Made by a program: the position numbers and the translations under genes. A DNA stretch of 34,351 nt, taken from the NCBI GenBank assembly GCA_024684665.1, contig JAIKWN010000222.1:1-34351 (forward strand), given 5' to 3'. Below are positions 7,048 through 15,783 of this stretch, piece by piece. The DNA comes from Clostridiales bacterium (GTDB lineage Bacteria; Bacillota_A; Clostridia; Christensenellales; Aristaeellaceae). The notes beneath the pieces are model-generated. The model saw only the letters and a program-made list of their open reading frames with translations. It made no database searches and had not been told where the DNA came from. The stretch's first letter is position 1, and each line of letters opens with the position of its first letter.

Positions 7048-7070
7048 GGAGCCGCGAAGATCGCGGCTCC
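7048..7070. terminator. hairpin between convergent genes, likely bidirectional terminator
   Basis: GGAGCCGCGA and TCGCGGCTCC form a perfect 10-base stem with loop AGA. On the plus strand a T-rich tail (TCAGTTCTATTTT) follows; on the minus strand the tail is TGTTGTTGTATT. It lies 20 bases after the BspA-like gene and runs up to 7 bases before the end of dnaE, so it can serve both. Confidence 0.75.
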
Positions 7071-7076
7071 TCAGTT

Positions 7077-10000
7077 CTATTTTACTACTACATTTTTCGT
7101 GCCTAGCATGTCCCGCAAGGCGGCGAGCAGGGAATCTGACGGGTCCGCGTTCAGGCTGTCCGGGGCGCGCAGCTTTTTTTTCGTGCTCTCGATATAGAGG
7201 ATCACGGAAGCGCCGCCGGGGGAGAAGGACAGGGCTGAACAGATGGGCTCCATGGCGCTTTCGTCCGGAAGGCGGAGCCAGAGAGTTTGTCCTTCTCCGG
7301 TCGTCGGTCTTTCGATGACGGCTCCTTCTTCTCCGTCTGCCGGCAGAGGATCCACCCGGTCGAGCAGGAGCTTCGGATCCTCGTCCTCCCGGATCGAAAG
7401 CCGTCCGGAGAGGATCACCGGCGTATCCGGGATGAGATCCGGTGCAACACGTTCCAGTACTTTGGGAAAGACCAGGGCTTCGATGGATCCCGTCATGTCC
7501 TCCAGCGTCGCAAAACCCATGAGGCCGCCCGCTTTAGTCGTCTTCTGGCGGACCTCCGTCAGCATACCGCCCATGCGAGCCGGCTCTCCGTCCCGGGAGA
7601 GGCCGCCGTCCGGCGCTTCGGTGATTTCCCGCAGAGCCTCTGTATTCATCGGGAGCGCAGAGAGCGCATGGGAGTATCCTGCGAGCGGGTGCCCCGTAAT
7701 GTACAGCCCGGTAACGCTCTTTTCATAAGCGTATTTTATCCGAGGCTCGAAATCCGGAACTGCAGGAAGAGGCGGATCGGTTTCTTCGAAACTTCCTTCG
7801 CCGAAGAGGGAAACCTGTCCAGAGATCACGCTGCGTCGGGCGTGCTGCGCGCCGTCAAGCGCTGACTCGTAGACCTGCATGAGCTGCGGCCGGTTTGCTC
7901 CCGTGCAGTCGAAAGCTCCGGCGAGGATCAGTGCTTCCACTGCGCGCTTGTTCACAAGGTCGGTAGCCATGCGCCGGCAGAAGTCGTAAATGCTTAAATA
8001 GGGACCGCCCTGTTCCCGCTGTTCGATGATGGAATCGATGGCCTTGTCCCCGCAGGATTTGATAGCCCCGAGACCAAAACGGATGCCGGGTTTCCCGCCC
8101 GCGTCCCTGCCCACCGAGAATTTCCGCCCGGACTGGTTGATATCCGGCGGGAGCAGGGGAATGCCGTGGCGGCGGCAGTATTCCGAATAGGCTGCCACCT
8201 TCCCACTGTCGGAACTGACGGAATTTAGCATCGCGGCAAAGAATTGCACGGGCCAGTGGAGTTTCAGCCAGGCCGTGCGCACGGCGACGACGCCGTACGC
8301 TGCAGCATGGGATTTATTGAACGCATAGGATGCAAAGGCGGTCATTTCCTCGAAGATCCGGGCAGCGATCTCCGACGGGACGCCGTTGCGGACTGCGCCG
8401 GGAACGGTCACCTTTCCGTCTTCTTCGAGACCGTTGATGAAGATCTCCCGTTCCTTTGCCATGACGTCGTGCTTCTTTTTTGACATCGCACGGCGGACGA
8501 GGTCGCTCCGCCCGTAGGAATACCCCGCCAGGTCCCGCACGATCTGCATCACCTGTTCCTGATAGACCATACAGCCGTATGTGACGGAGAGGATGGGAGC
8601 AAGGCTTGGGTGCTCGTAATGGATGGTCTCCGGGTGGTGCTTCCCCTCGATATAGCGGGGGATGGATTCCATAGGGCCGGGCCGGTACAACGAGATAGCG
8701 GCGATGATGTCCTCGAAGTTCTCCGGCTTCATGGAGGAGAGGAAGCTGCGCATCCCTCCGCTTTCAAGCTGGAACACGCCGTCGGTCTCTCCCTCGGAAA
8801 TCATGGCGTAGACGCCTGCGTCGTCCAGGGGGATATCCTCCGCTCGCATATTGCAACCGGCGTCCCGCATGAGATCCAGCGCGTCGCGGATGACCGTTAG
8901 CGTCCGAAGCCCAAGGAAGTCCATCTTGAGCAGGCCCAGCCGCTCGATCGTGCCCATGGGGAACTGGGTGGTGACGACCTCGTCGTTCTTCTGCAGGGGA
9001 ACATAGTCGGTGACAGGACGGTCGGTGATGAGAACGCCGGCTGCGTGGGTAGAGGCGTGCCGCGGCAAACCTTCGAGCGTTCGGCTCACGTCGATCAGCC
9101 GCCGTACCTTCGGCTCTTCCAGATAGCGCTTTGAGAGCTCCGGCGAGACGGAGAGCGCCCGCTCCAGTGTCATGTTTAATTCGAAGGGGATGGACTTTGA
9201 AATCTTGTCCACTTCCTGATAGGGGTATCCCAGGGCGCGACCCACGTCCCGTACGACGGCCCGCGCGCTCATTGTGCCGAAGGTGATGATCTGGCTGACG
9301 TGGTCCGGACCGTATTTACGGGCTACGTAGTCGATGACCTCCTGCCGGCGCTCGTAGCAGAAGTCCACGTCGATATCCGGCATGGAAACCCGCTCGGGGT
9401 TCAGGAAACGCTCGAACAGGAGGCTGTATTTGAGCGGATCCAGCTGGGTGATTTCAAGGCAGTAAGCCACGATGGAACCGGCGCCGCTGCCCCGTCCGGG
9501 GCCCACGACGATGCCATGCTCCCGGGCATAGCGGATGAAGTCCCAGACAATCAGGAAGTAATCCACATAGCCCATGCGGGAGATGACGGAGAGTTCGTAG
9601 GAAAGCCGATCCCGCGCCTCGTCCGTTACGGGATCGTACCGGCGGGAAAGCCCCTCCGCGCAGAGACGCCGCAGCATCTCCTCGCTGGTCTCTCCCTCCG
9701 TCGGGAATCTCGGGAGTTTCGTTACACCGAATGTGAACTCGACCTGGCAGCGTTTGGCGACCTCTTCCGTCCGCGTGACGGCGTCTTCATACTCCGGAAA
9801 AACGCCGTGCATTTCCGCTTCGCTCTTTACGTACATCTCCCGGGTGTCTTGCTTTATGCGGTTCTCATCTTCTAGCGTCTTCCCAGTCTGGATGCACATG
9901 AGGATCTCCTGGGCGTCCGCATCCTCGCGTTTAAGATAATGGCAGTCGTTGGTGGCAAGAAGAGGGATGCCCGTCTCGCGGCTGAGCCGGACGAGGAGGG

Positions 10001-10559
10001 GAAGAACCCGCTTTTGATCCGGCAGGCCATGATCCATGATCTCGATGAAGTAGTTGTTCTCACCGAAGATCTCCCGCATCTCTTCCGCGTGGGCGCGGGC
10101 ACCTTCAAAATCCCCGTCCAGAAGAAACCGGGTCAGCCTGCCGGAGAGACAGGCCGAGGAAGCGATTAGCCCCCTGTGGTATTTCCTGAGGAGCGCCATG
10201 TCACAGCGCGGTTTATAATAAAAGCCCCGCGTCCAGCTCTCGCTGACCAGCTTTGTCAGGTTTTCGTATCCTTCCTGGGTCTCACACAGGAGGATCAGGT
10301 GATTCAGTCCCCGCATGCCGAGCGCGGGATTCCGCTCGTCCATATCCCGGCAGACATAGACTTCACAGCCCAGCACCGGATGGATGCCCCGCTTTTTCGC
10401 CTCGGTATAGAAATCCACGACGCCGTACATGGCGCCGTGATCCGTGACAGCACAGGCATCCATGCCCAGCTCTTTCACGCGGTCGAGCAGCGGACCCAGG
10501 CGGTTCGCTCCGTCCAGCAGGCTGTATTCCGTATGCAGATGCAGGTGCGCAAAGGCCAT
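7077..10559 (-). CDS. dnaE: DNA polymerase III alpha subunit DnaE
   Basis: The 1160-residue protein is a full-length C-family replicative polymerase. The PHP domain opens with HLHLHTEYSLLDG (His6, His8 region), then TDHG, GCEVYV and NDCHY, so the metal ligands appear intact, unlike E. coli DnaE. The palm carries PDIDVDF near residue 395 with the catalytic aspartates, and GPGRGSGAGS lies just before it. Near the C-terminus an OB-fold starts at MGGMLTEVRQK. Low-GC Gram-positives usually pair DnaE with PolC; PolC is not in this window. The ATG has AAGGAGG (10565-10571) 5 bases upstream and a strong promoter at 10589-10617. It is monocistronic, convergent with the BspA-like gene and divergent from trhA. 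Confidence 0.97.
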   Translation of the reverse strand: MAFAHLHLHTEYSLLDGANRLGPLLDRVKELGMDACAVTDHGAMYGVVDFYTEAKKRGIHPVLGCEVYVCRDMDERNPALGMRGLNHLILLCETQEGYENLTKLVSESWTRGFYYKPRCDMALLRKYHRGLIASSACLSGRLTRFLLDGDFEGARAHAEEMREIFGENNYFIEIMDHGLPDQKRVLPLLVRLSRETGIPLLATNDCHYLKREDADAQEILMCIQTGKTLEDENRIKQDTREMYVKSEAEMHGVFPEYEDAVTRTEEVAKRCQVEFTFGVTKLPRFPTEGETSEEMLRRLCAEGLSRRYDPVTDEARDRLSYELSVISRMGYVDYFLIVWDFIRYAREHGIVVGPGRGSGAGSIVAYCLEITQLDPLKYSLLFERFLNPERVSMPDIDVDFCYERRQEVIDYVARKYGPDHVSQIITFGTMSARAVVRDVGRALGYPYQEVDKISKSIPFELNMTLERALSVSPELSKRYLEEPKVRRLIDVSRTLEGLPRHASTHAAGVLITDRPVTDYVPLQKNDEVVTTQFPMGTIERLGLLKMDFLGLRTLTVIRDALDLMRDAGCNMRAEDIPLDDAGVYAMISEGETDGVFQLESGGMRSFLSSMKPENFEDIIAAISLYRPGPMESIPRYIEGKHHPETIHYEHPSLAPILSVTYGCMVYQEQVMQIVRDLAGYSYGRSDLVRRAMSKKKHDVMAKEREIFINGLEEDGKVTVPGAVRNGVPSEIAARIFEEMTAFASYAFNKSHAAAYGVVAVRTAWLKLHWPVQFFAAMLNSVSSDSGKVAAYSEYCRRHGIPLLPPDINQSGRKFSVGRDAGGKPGIRFGLGAIKSCGDKAIDSIIEQREQGGPYLSIYDFCRRMATDLVNKRAVEALILAGAFDCTGANRPQLMQVYESALDGAQHARRSVISGQVSLFGEGSFEETDPPLPAVPDFEPRIKYAYEKSVTGLYITGHPLAGYSHALSALPMNTEALREITEAPDGGLSRDGEPARMGGMLTEVRQKTTKAGGLMGFATLEDMTGSIEALVFPKVLERVAPDLIPDTPVILSGRLSIREDEDPKLLLDRVDPLPADGEEGAVIERPTTGEGQTLWLRLPDESAMEPICSALSFSPGGASVILYIESTKKKLRAPDSLNADPSDSLLAALRDMLGTKNVVVK

Positions 10560-10588
10560 GGGATCCTCCTTGCGGGCTTTTTTCCATC

Positions 10589-10617
10589 ATTTTATTCGAG
10601 GAAGATTGAGATGTCAA
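10589..10617 (-). promoter_or_regulatory. dnaE promoter
   Basis: On the minus strand a perfect TTGACA (10612-10617) and TAAAAT (10589-10594) are separated by 17 bases. Transcription would begin near 10582, about 23 bases before the dnaE ATG. Confidence 0.85.
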
Positions 10618-10631
10618 TCTGTCGCTGCGGC

Positions 10632-10660
10632 TTGACAAAGAAGATAAAATGGAGTACCAT
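10632..10660 (+). promoter_or_regulatory. trhA promoter
   Basis: A perfect TTGACA (10632-10637) is followed after 17 bases by TACCAT (10655-10660). The start would fall near 10667, inside the palindrome described separately and about 35 bases before trhA. It is back to back with the dnaE promoter. Confidence 0.7.
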
Positions 10661-10671
10661 GTGACATGGTA
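10655..10671. promoter_or_regulatory. operator-like palindrome over the trhA -10 and start site
   Basis: TACCATG-TGA-CATGGTA is a perfect 7+7 inverted repeat with a 3-base centre. It covers the -10 hexamer and the predicted transcription start of trhA, the usual place for a repressor site. No binding protein can be named. Confidence 0.55.
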
Positions 10672-10701
10672 ATAAAAAACAGATTAAAAAGGAGAAAAAG
10701 T

Positions 10702-11373
10702 ATGAAACGCACGCCGCTGGATGAAAGGAAGATGCCGGATTACACGCGCGGGGAAGAGCGCTTCAATATGATTTCGCATATCGCTGGCGGGGGCGTCGCG
10801 CTGGCAGGGCTGGTACTCTGCGTCGTCCGTGCTGCTTTGCATGGAAACTCCTGGGGCGTGGTCAGCTCTGCGATCTTCGGCTTTACCATGATCCTCATGT
10901 ATACCATGTCCTCCGTCTATCATGGGCTTCCCATGGGGCGGGGAAAGCGGGTGATGCAGGTGCTGGATCACTGCGCGGTATATTTGGTAATCGCGGGAAC
11001 CTATACGCCCGTACTGCTTTCCGCTATGCGCCCTTTGGACCCGGTTTCGGCGTGGGTCCTCTTCGGGATCGTCTGGGGGCTGACAGCGGCGGCTGTAGCA
11101 CTGAACGCGATCGATTTAAAACGGTGGCGCGTGCTATCCATGATCCTGTACATCGGACTGGGATGGACGATCATCGTGCGGCTGCCCCTTCTGATCGAGG
11201 CCATAGGGAAGCGCGGATTCGCGCTCATCCTGGCGGGCGGGCTCTGTTATACAGCGGGCGCGGTGCTTTATGGAATGGGTCGTACCCGACGCTGGATGCA
11301 TAGCGTGTTCCATCTCTTCGTCGTAGCTGGGAGCGTCTGCCATATTCTCGCAATTCTTCTATTTGCTGTGTAA
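10702..11373 (+). CDS. trhA: hemolysin III / TrhA family membrane protein (PAQR-like)
   Basis: This 223-residue protein has about seven transmembrane segments and the conserved hemolysin-III residues: His in ISHIAGGG, Ser and His in MSSVYHG, Asp-His in LDHCAVY, and the final HSVFHLF and CHILA histidines that would bind zinc. The family has been linked to membrane-lipid homeostasis, and the name hemolysin III is historical. The frame extends to 10666, but ATG 10702 has AAAAAGGAG 7 bases upstream and is chosen. It is read divergently from dnaE, with an operator-like palindrome over its promoter, and ends 83 bases before a PucR-type regulator on the same strand. Confidence 0.9.
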   Translation: MKRTPLDERKMPDYTRGEERFNMISHIAGGGVALAGLVLCVVRAALHGNSWGVVSSAIFGFTMILMYTMSSVYHGLPMGRGKRVMQVLDHCAVYLVIAGTYTPVLLSAMRPLDPVSAWVLFGIVWGLTAAAVALNAIDLKRWRVLSMILYIGLGWTIIVRLPLLIEAIGKRGFALILAGGLCYTAGAVLYGMGRTRRWMHSVFHLFVVAGSVCHILAILLFAV

Positions 11374-11378
11374 ACTGC

Positions 11379-11407
11379 TTGCATTTGCCTCCGGGGAATG
11401 GTAAAAT
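11379..11407 (+). promoter_or_regulatory. putative promoter of the PucR-type regulator gene
   Basis: TTGCAT (11379-11384), a 17-base spacer and TAAAAT (11402-11407). The start near 11414 is about 43 bases before the TTG start codon. Confidence 0.6.
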
Positions 11408-11456
11408 ATGCAGTAAAAGGGCTGATAGCTGAAGAGACGAGAAGGAGGCGTCCGGC

Positions 11457-12593
11457 TTGATTCACGCGAAGGATCTGTTCCGCCTGCATGGGATCACCAG
11501 GCTGCGCCTTGTGGCTGGTCAGCGCGGGTTGGAGAGGCGGGTGCGTGCCGCTGTGCTCTTCGAATATGACGAGGAGCGGATTCACCTTTCCGATTATTAT
11601 CGGGGGGATCTGGTGCTGACGACCCTGGCTTATGCGCGGGAGGAGCCGGCGCTGGTTTCCCGTTCCCTCCGCGCGCTGATCTCGCAGGGGATTTCCGGCC
11701 TCATGGTCAAGACCGGATACTATTCGGAACTCCCGGACGATGCGCTTTCCCTGGCGGAGGAGACGGATACGCCGGTTTTCCTTTTTGACGAATCCTATAT
11801 CGAAGACGTCCTGCTGGAAATCACGGAGCTCATCCGGGGCAAACGCCACTTTACGGGATTCGAAAAGGATCTGGACGAGCTGATGCGCGGCGGGCTTTCG
11901 GCGGATGTGATCCGCGAGAAAGTGAGGCGTATCGACCCCGCCTGGAGCGGCCCTGCCCGGGTGTATGCCCTGTCGTCTGACGAAGGTTTGCAGCCACTGT
12001 CTGACGCTCTTTTCCGGCTCTCGGATCAGGGAGAGACGGGAGCGGTATTCATGCTTTGGCGCTGGCTCCTCCTGACGCTGGTGCACGTGCCCGGCGAGGA
12101 AGATGCTTTTTCCAGGATGGATACCCTGCTCGCACGGGCGGGGATCGAGGCAGACAGGGTGATCCTTGGCGCGTCTGATCTGTGCGGCGCCCCGGAAGAA
12201 CTGGGAAGAGCCCTGTGTGAGGCGGTATATGCAGTCCGAGCGGCGCGGATTCGGGGACTGCAGCGCCTTTTGTCAGACCAGCTTGGGGTTTATGCGTATC
12301 TTCTTCCCCTGGCCGGGGATACTTTTGCCCGGGGGCATGCGCAAAGGCTGTATACGCGCCTTCTCGAATACGACGCGAAAAACGGCGCGAGCCTTGCCGA
12401 AACAGCTAGGACGTATATCCTTTGCGGCCGGCAGATCCCGGAAACGGCCGGAACGCTGTATCAGCATCCGAACACGGTGCGCTACCGCCTGGGGAAGATC
12501 CGGTCGATATTTGATATGGAGAAAGACAGCGCCTTTGAAATGACCCTGGAATGGGTCGTCCGCCTCATGGAAATCATCGCGGCCGAGGAATAG
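11457..12593 (+). CDS. PucR-family transcriptional regulator
   Basis: This 378-residue protein has an N-terminal PucR-like ligand domain (about 1-125, with GDLVLTT and GISGLMVKTGYY), a weakly conserved middle and a C-terminal helix-turn-helix of the PucR/CdaR type. The HTH region at about 315-350 has the hallmark pattern of a tyrosine, HPNTVRYRLGKI and a downstream leucine. Family members regulate purine, proline, sugar-diacid or GABA use. It starts at TTG 11457, with GAAGGAGG 8 bases upstream and no better ATG nearby. No purine-catabolism genes are adjacent. The putP/nhaC pair, a common PucR-type target class, lies about 8.5 kb away; any link is speculation. A terminator hairpin follows at 12611. 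Confidence 0.88.
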   Translation: MIHAKDLFRLHGITRLRLVAGQRGLERRVRAAVLFEYDEERIHLSDYYRGDLVLTTLAYAREEPALVSRSLRALISQGISGLMVKTGYYSELPDDALSLAEETDTPVFLFDESYIEDVLLEITELIRGKRHFTGFEKDLDELMRGGLSADVIREKVRRIDPAWSGPARVYALSSDEGLQPLSDALFRLSDQGETGAVFMLWRWLLLTLVHVPGEEDAFSRMDTLLARAGIEADRVILGASDLCGAPEELGRALCEAVYAVRAARIRGLQRLLSDQLGVYAYLLPLAGDTFARGHAQRLYTRLLEYDAKNGASLAETARTYILCGRQIPETAGTLYQHPNTVRYRLGKIRSIFDMEKDSAFEMTLEWVVRLMEIIAAEE

Positions 12594-12610
12594 AAGAATT
12601 TCAGAAAAAA

Positions 12611-12645
12611 CAGCGGCGCTCCCAAAGAAGCGGCGCTGCTTTATA
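12611..12645 (+). terminator. probable terminator after the PucR-type regulator gene
   Basis: CAGCGGCGCT (12611-12620) pairs with AGCGGCGCTG (12629-12638) through 9 of 10 positions (one G-G mismatch), with an 8-base loop and then CTTTATAT. A run of six A precedes the stem, so it could also act on the opposite strand. The rest of the 12594-12772 gap shows no gene I can support. Confidence 0.65.
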
Positions 12646-12772
12646 TCAGTATCCTTATCCGGCGTTCCAGGGTTTTGCTGTGACATAGTCAGGGCTAGCT
12701 GGCGCAGCCAGAAGCGCGGAACAAGCGCAGGCTGATCCGTTGCTGTCCCGGGAGACGGCGACGCGGATGGCG

Positions 12773-14290
12773 TCAGGAATCTCCGATCGCTTTTTGCAGG
12801 CGCGCGAGGGTCTGCTCCCTCCCCAGGAGGTAAGCCATTTCAAAGGCACCGCCGGGTGTGGCTGCGCGCCCGGTGATGGCGATGCGCAGCGGCCAGAGTA
12901 CCTGGCTGTTTTTCATGCCGGATTCCGGGATGGCGGCCATCACGGTATCGTGCAGCTGCGCTTCCGTCCATTCTGGCACGGATTCGAGGATCGGCTGAAC
13001 AAAGTGCAGGGCGGCCTTTGCGATCTCCGGCGTAGTCTTGCTCTTTTTGTTTGCGTACAGCGCCGGGTCGAATTCCGGCATTTCCGCAAGGAAGTCCACC
13101 ATGGCGGGGAGCCGGCTGAACACCTCCGTGCGCCCCTGCAGGAGTTCGCACAGGCGCGGGAGATCGAATTTCGCGGGATTCAGAATCTTTTCGAGCCATG
13201 GAGTGGCCGCCGCTCGATATGCTTCCGGCGTCATGCGGCGGATGTACTCCGCGTTGAACCAAGTGAGCTTCTCCATGTTGAAGATCGCGGGGCTCTTGCT
13301 GACACCTGTCTCATCGAACGCGTTGATCAGCTCCGGGAGGGTGAAGAACTCTTCGTTCGTCCCCTTTGGTGCCCAGCCCAGAAGGGCGATGAAATTGATG
13401 ATCGCTTCCTTCAGGTATCCCTCGGAGAGCAGATCCTCGAAGGAGGGATCTCCGTAGCGCTTGGACAGCTTGCGGACGACGGGCTGGGGGTTGCCGTTTT
13501 CATCCAGGATGGGCTGCCGCGTTTCTTTATCCATGAGGATGGATTCCACCATTACAGGCGGGAGGTGCAGGTACACCGGCGGGGTCCAGCCGAAAGCCTG
13601 GTAAAGCAGGTTGTATTTGGGCGCGGAGGAGAGGTATTCCGTTCCACGGGTTACATGGGAGATGGCCATCAGGTGATCGTCGATGACGTTGGCAAAATTA
13701 TAAGTGGGAAGGCCGTCGGCCTTGATGAGCACATTGTCGTCCAGAGTGTCGCAGTCCACCTCCACATGGCCGTAAAGCAGGTCATCGAATCCTGCCTTGC
13801 CGGTGGTGGGGATATTCTGACGGATTACATAGGATTCGCCTGCGGCGATGCGGCGCTTCGCTTCCTCGAGGGAGACGTTATGCAGGCACCGCTTGTCGTA
13901 TTTCCAGGTTTCGCCGCGGGCCTCGGCCTCCCTGCGCTGCTCGTCCAGGTCTTCCTTCGTGCAGAAGCAGCAGTAAGCCCCACCTTTTTCTACCAGTTCC
14001 CATGCGTATTTCGGATAGATGTCGCGGCGCTGAGTCTGGATATAGGGACCATAGTCGCCGCCCACGTCCGGGCCTTCATCGTATTCGAGACCGGCCTGAC
14101 GCATGCTCTTATAAATGAGGTCGACGGCGCCGGGAACCTCCCGTTCCTGGTCGGTATCTTCGATGCGCAGGATGAATTTGCCGCCGTGGCGTTTGGCGAG
14201 CAAATAGGTATATAGAGCGGTGCGCAGGCCTCCCAGGTGCAGATACCCGGTTGGGCTTGGGGCGAATCTTGTGCGGACTTCCTGTGGCAT
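12773..14290 (-). CDS. gltX: glutamyl-tRNA synthetase
   Basis: This 505-residue class I synthetase charges tRNA-Glu. The N-terminus RFAPSPTGYLHLGG holds the HIGH-like HLGG at 18-21; the KMSKS-like loop is KLSKR at 274-278. The cysteine cluster CCFC at 107-110 and later Cys135 suit the zinc-binding region. Between the HLPPV strand and KLSKR there is an insert of about 20 residues (roughly 250-272) that ordinary GluRS lacks. The C-terminal anticodon-binding cage is complete. AAAGGAGAG upstream fits the ATG at 14290. It lies 143 bases downstream of hisS on the same strand, with a strong hairpin between them. Whether it also charges tRNA-Gln cannot be read from sequence alone. Confidence 0.96.
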   Translation of the reverse strand: MPQEVRTRFAPSPTGYLHLGGLRTALYTYLLAKRHGGKFILRIEDTDQEREVPGAVDLIYKSMRQAGLEYDEGPDVGGDYGPYIQTQRRDIYPKYAWELVEKGGAYCCFCTKEDLDEQRREAEARGETWKYDKRCLHNVSLEEAKRRIAAGESYVIRQNIPTTGKAGFDDLLYGHVEVDCDTLDDNVLIKADGLPTYNFANVIDDHLMAISHVTRGTEYLSSAPKYNLLYQAFGWTPPVYLHLPPVMVESILMDKETRQPILDENGNPQPVVRKLSKRYGDPSFEDLLSEGYLKEAIINFIALLGWAPKGTNEEFFTLPELINAFDETGVSKSPAIFNMEKLTWFNAEYIRRMTPEAYRAAATPWLEKILNPAKFDLPRLCELLQGRTEVFSRLPAMVDFLAEMPEFDPALYANKKSKTTPEIAKAALHFVQPILESVPEWTEAQLHDTVMAAIPESGMKNSQVLWPLRIAITGRAATPGGAFEMAYLLGREQTLARLQKAIGDS

Positions 14291-14362
14291 GGCGGTTCTC
14301 TCCTTTTTGTCAGTGGATATGTATCGTGAAGGGTACGTCTTCCTAACGTGGCTTTTCCTGAA

Positions 14363-14391
14363 TCAGACGGAGGAGCGATTCCTCCGTCTGA
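14363..14391 (-). terminator. 12-bp hairpin between hisS and gltX (terminator or attenuator)
   Basis: TCAGACGGAGGA and TCCTCCGTCTGA pair perfectly around a 5-base loop (ATCGC on the minus strand). The following bases TTCAGGAAAAG are not a good U-run, so classic intrinsic termination is uncertain. The left arm contains GGAGGA, which resembles a ribosome site held in the stem. No T-box elements were recognised nearby. Confidence 0.5.
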
Positions 14392-14433
14392 CAGTTTGGC
14401 TTCATGTCAATCGGTACCGGTGCTCACATCAGC

Positions 14434-15783
14434 TTACATCGATACGCAGGGCGTATCCGCTAGGGCCTTGCGGCGAGCAAGCAGTTTCTCTGCGACTGCC
14501 TCTTCGGTGAGTTTTTCCTGTTCTCCGGTCGCCATGTCTTTGAGGGAAAGCAGGTTCGAGGCGATTTCGTCATCTCCCAGGAAGAGGGTGAAGGGGACGC
14601 CCAGCTTATCGGCGTATCCAATCTTATGCTTGAATTTCTTGTTTTCGAGATAGATCTGCACGCGGAGACCGGCGGCGCGGAGACGGGCGGAGAGGGCGGC
14701 GGCCGACGTCAGGTCCTGCGTCATGGGGAGGATCAGCACGTCGGCGGGAGCCTTGCCCGCGTCGTTCAGGGCCTTGCGTTCGTTCAGAATGTAGAACAGA
14801 CGGGTTAGGCCGATCGACATCCCTACGCCGGGAAGCAGGCGGTCCGTATAATAGCCTGCCAGGTTGTCGTAACGGCCACCGCTGGCGACGCTGCCGATTT
14901 CCGGATGCGCTGCGAGCGTGGTTTCGTACACGGTTCCGGTGTAATAATCAAGGCCGCGGGCGATCGTGAGATCAAGCCGCATCTTTTCCTTCGGCACGCC
15001 CAGCGCAGTAGCCAGCGAAAGCACGGCGGAAAGCTCTTCCACGCCTTCGTCTAGGATTGCGTTCTGCCCCGCGAAAGTGCGGAGCTCTTCAAGCGTTTCC
15101 TCGTTGCTTCCCTGGAAGGAAAGAAGTGCCAACAGCGCTTCGGCTTTTTCCTGCGGGACGCCGAATCCCGCGATTTCCCGCAGAACCGATTCGCGGCCGG
15201 CCTTTTCCAGCTTGTCGACAGAGCGCATCACGTCTGTGGCGTTGTCGCCCATCCCGAGCAGGGAGAAGAGACCGGTCAGAACCTTTCGGTTATTCAGCCG
15301 GATCGTGAACCCGTCGACTCCAAGGCGCATCAGCGCCTGACAGATGATGGCGGGGATTTCCGCGTCATTGGCGATGGAAAGCTGTCCGTCGCCGATGATG
15401 TCGATGTCTGCCTGGTAAAACTCCCGGAACCGGCCCTTCTGTGCACGCTCGCCCCGGTAGACCTTGCCGATCTGATACCGGCGGAAGGGGAAGGAGAGTG
15501 TTCCAGCGTTTTTCGCGACGTATTTGGCCAGCGGTACCGTGAGGTCAAAACGCAGGGACATATCGGTGTCCCCCTTGGTGAACCGGTAGATCTGCTTTTC
15601 GGTCTCCCCGCCACCCTTGGCCAGAAGGACCTCGCTGGCCTCGATCAGGGGCGTATCGATGGGATAGAAGCCAAAGGAACGGTACGTATCTTCGAGACGC
15701 CGCCGGATTTCGTCAAAGAGCATCTGCTCCTCCGGCGGAAGCTCCATGAACCCGGAAAGCGTGCGCGGCGCGACTTTATTCAT
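14434..15783 (-). CDS. hisS: histidyl-tRNA synthetase
   Basis: This 449-residue class II synthetase charges tRNA-His. The N-terminal motif-1 region is followed by SLRFDLTVPLAKYV, motif 2 YRGERAQKGRFREFYQ, the histidine-binding loop ARGLDYYTGTVYE, SGGRYDNL, and motif 3 GVGMSIGLTRL. The anticodon-binding domain makes up the last 95 residues or so. The open frame extends to a TTG at 15789, but ATG 15783 gives the normal N-terminus and has AGAAGG 8 bases upstream. It is preceded 74 bases upstream by the LUD protein gene and followed by gltX. I see no T-box leader, unlike many synthetase genes of Firmicutes. Confidence 0.96.
   Translation of the reverse strand: MNKVAPRTLSGFMELPPEEQMLFDEIRRRLEDTYRSFGFYPIDTPLIEASEVLLAKGGGETEKQIYRFTKGDTDMSLRFDLTVPLAKYVAKNAGTLSFPFRRYQIGKVYRGERAQKGRFREFYQADIDIIGDGQLSIANDAEIPAIICQALMRLGVDGFTIRLNNRKVLTGLFSLLGMGDNATDVMRSVDKLEKAGRESVLREIAGFGVPQEKAEALLALLSFQGSNEETLEELRTFAGQNAILDEGVEELSAVLSLATALGVPKEKMRLDLTIARGLDYYTGTVYETTLAAHPEIGSVASGGRYDNLAGYYTDRLLPGVGMSIGLTRLFYILNERKALNDAGKAPADVLILPMTQDLTSAAALSARLRAAGLRVQIYLENKKFKHKIGYADKLGVPFTLFLGDDEIASNLLSLKDMATGEQEKLTEEAVAEKLLARRKALADTPCVSM

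Noticed and set aside
12655..12849. 64-codon minus-strand frame after the gltX stop
   Set aside because: Half of it overlaps gltX in another frame and the rest has no ribosome site or family resemblance. A decayed gene end is possible but not supported.
12740..14215. 491-codon open frame on the plus strand opposite gltX
   Set aside because: It lies fully antisense to a clear GluRS gene, has no ribosome site or recognisable domain, and such mirrored frames are common in GC-rich coding DNA.
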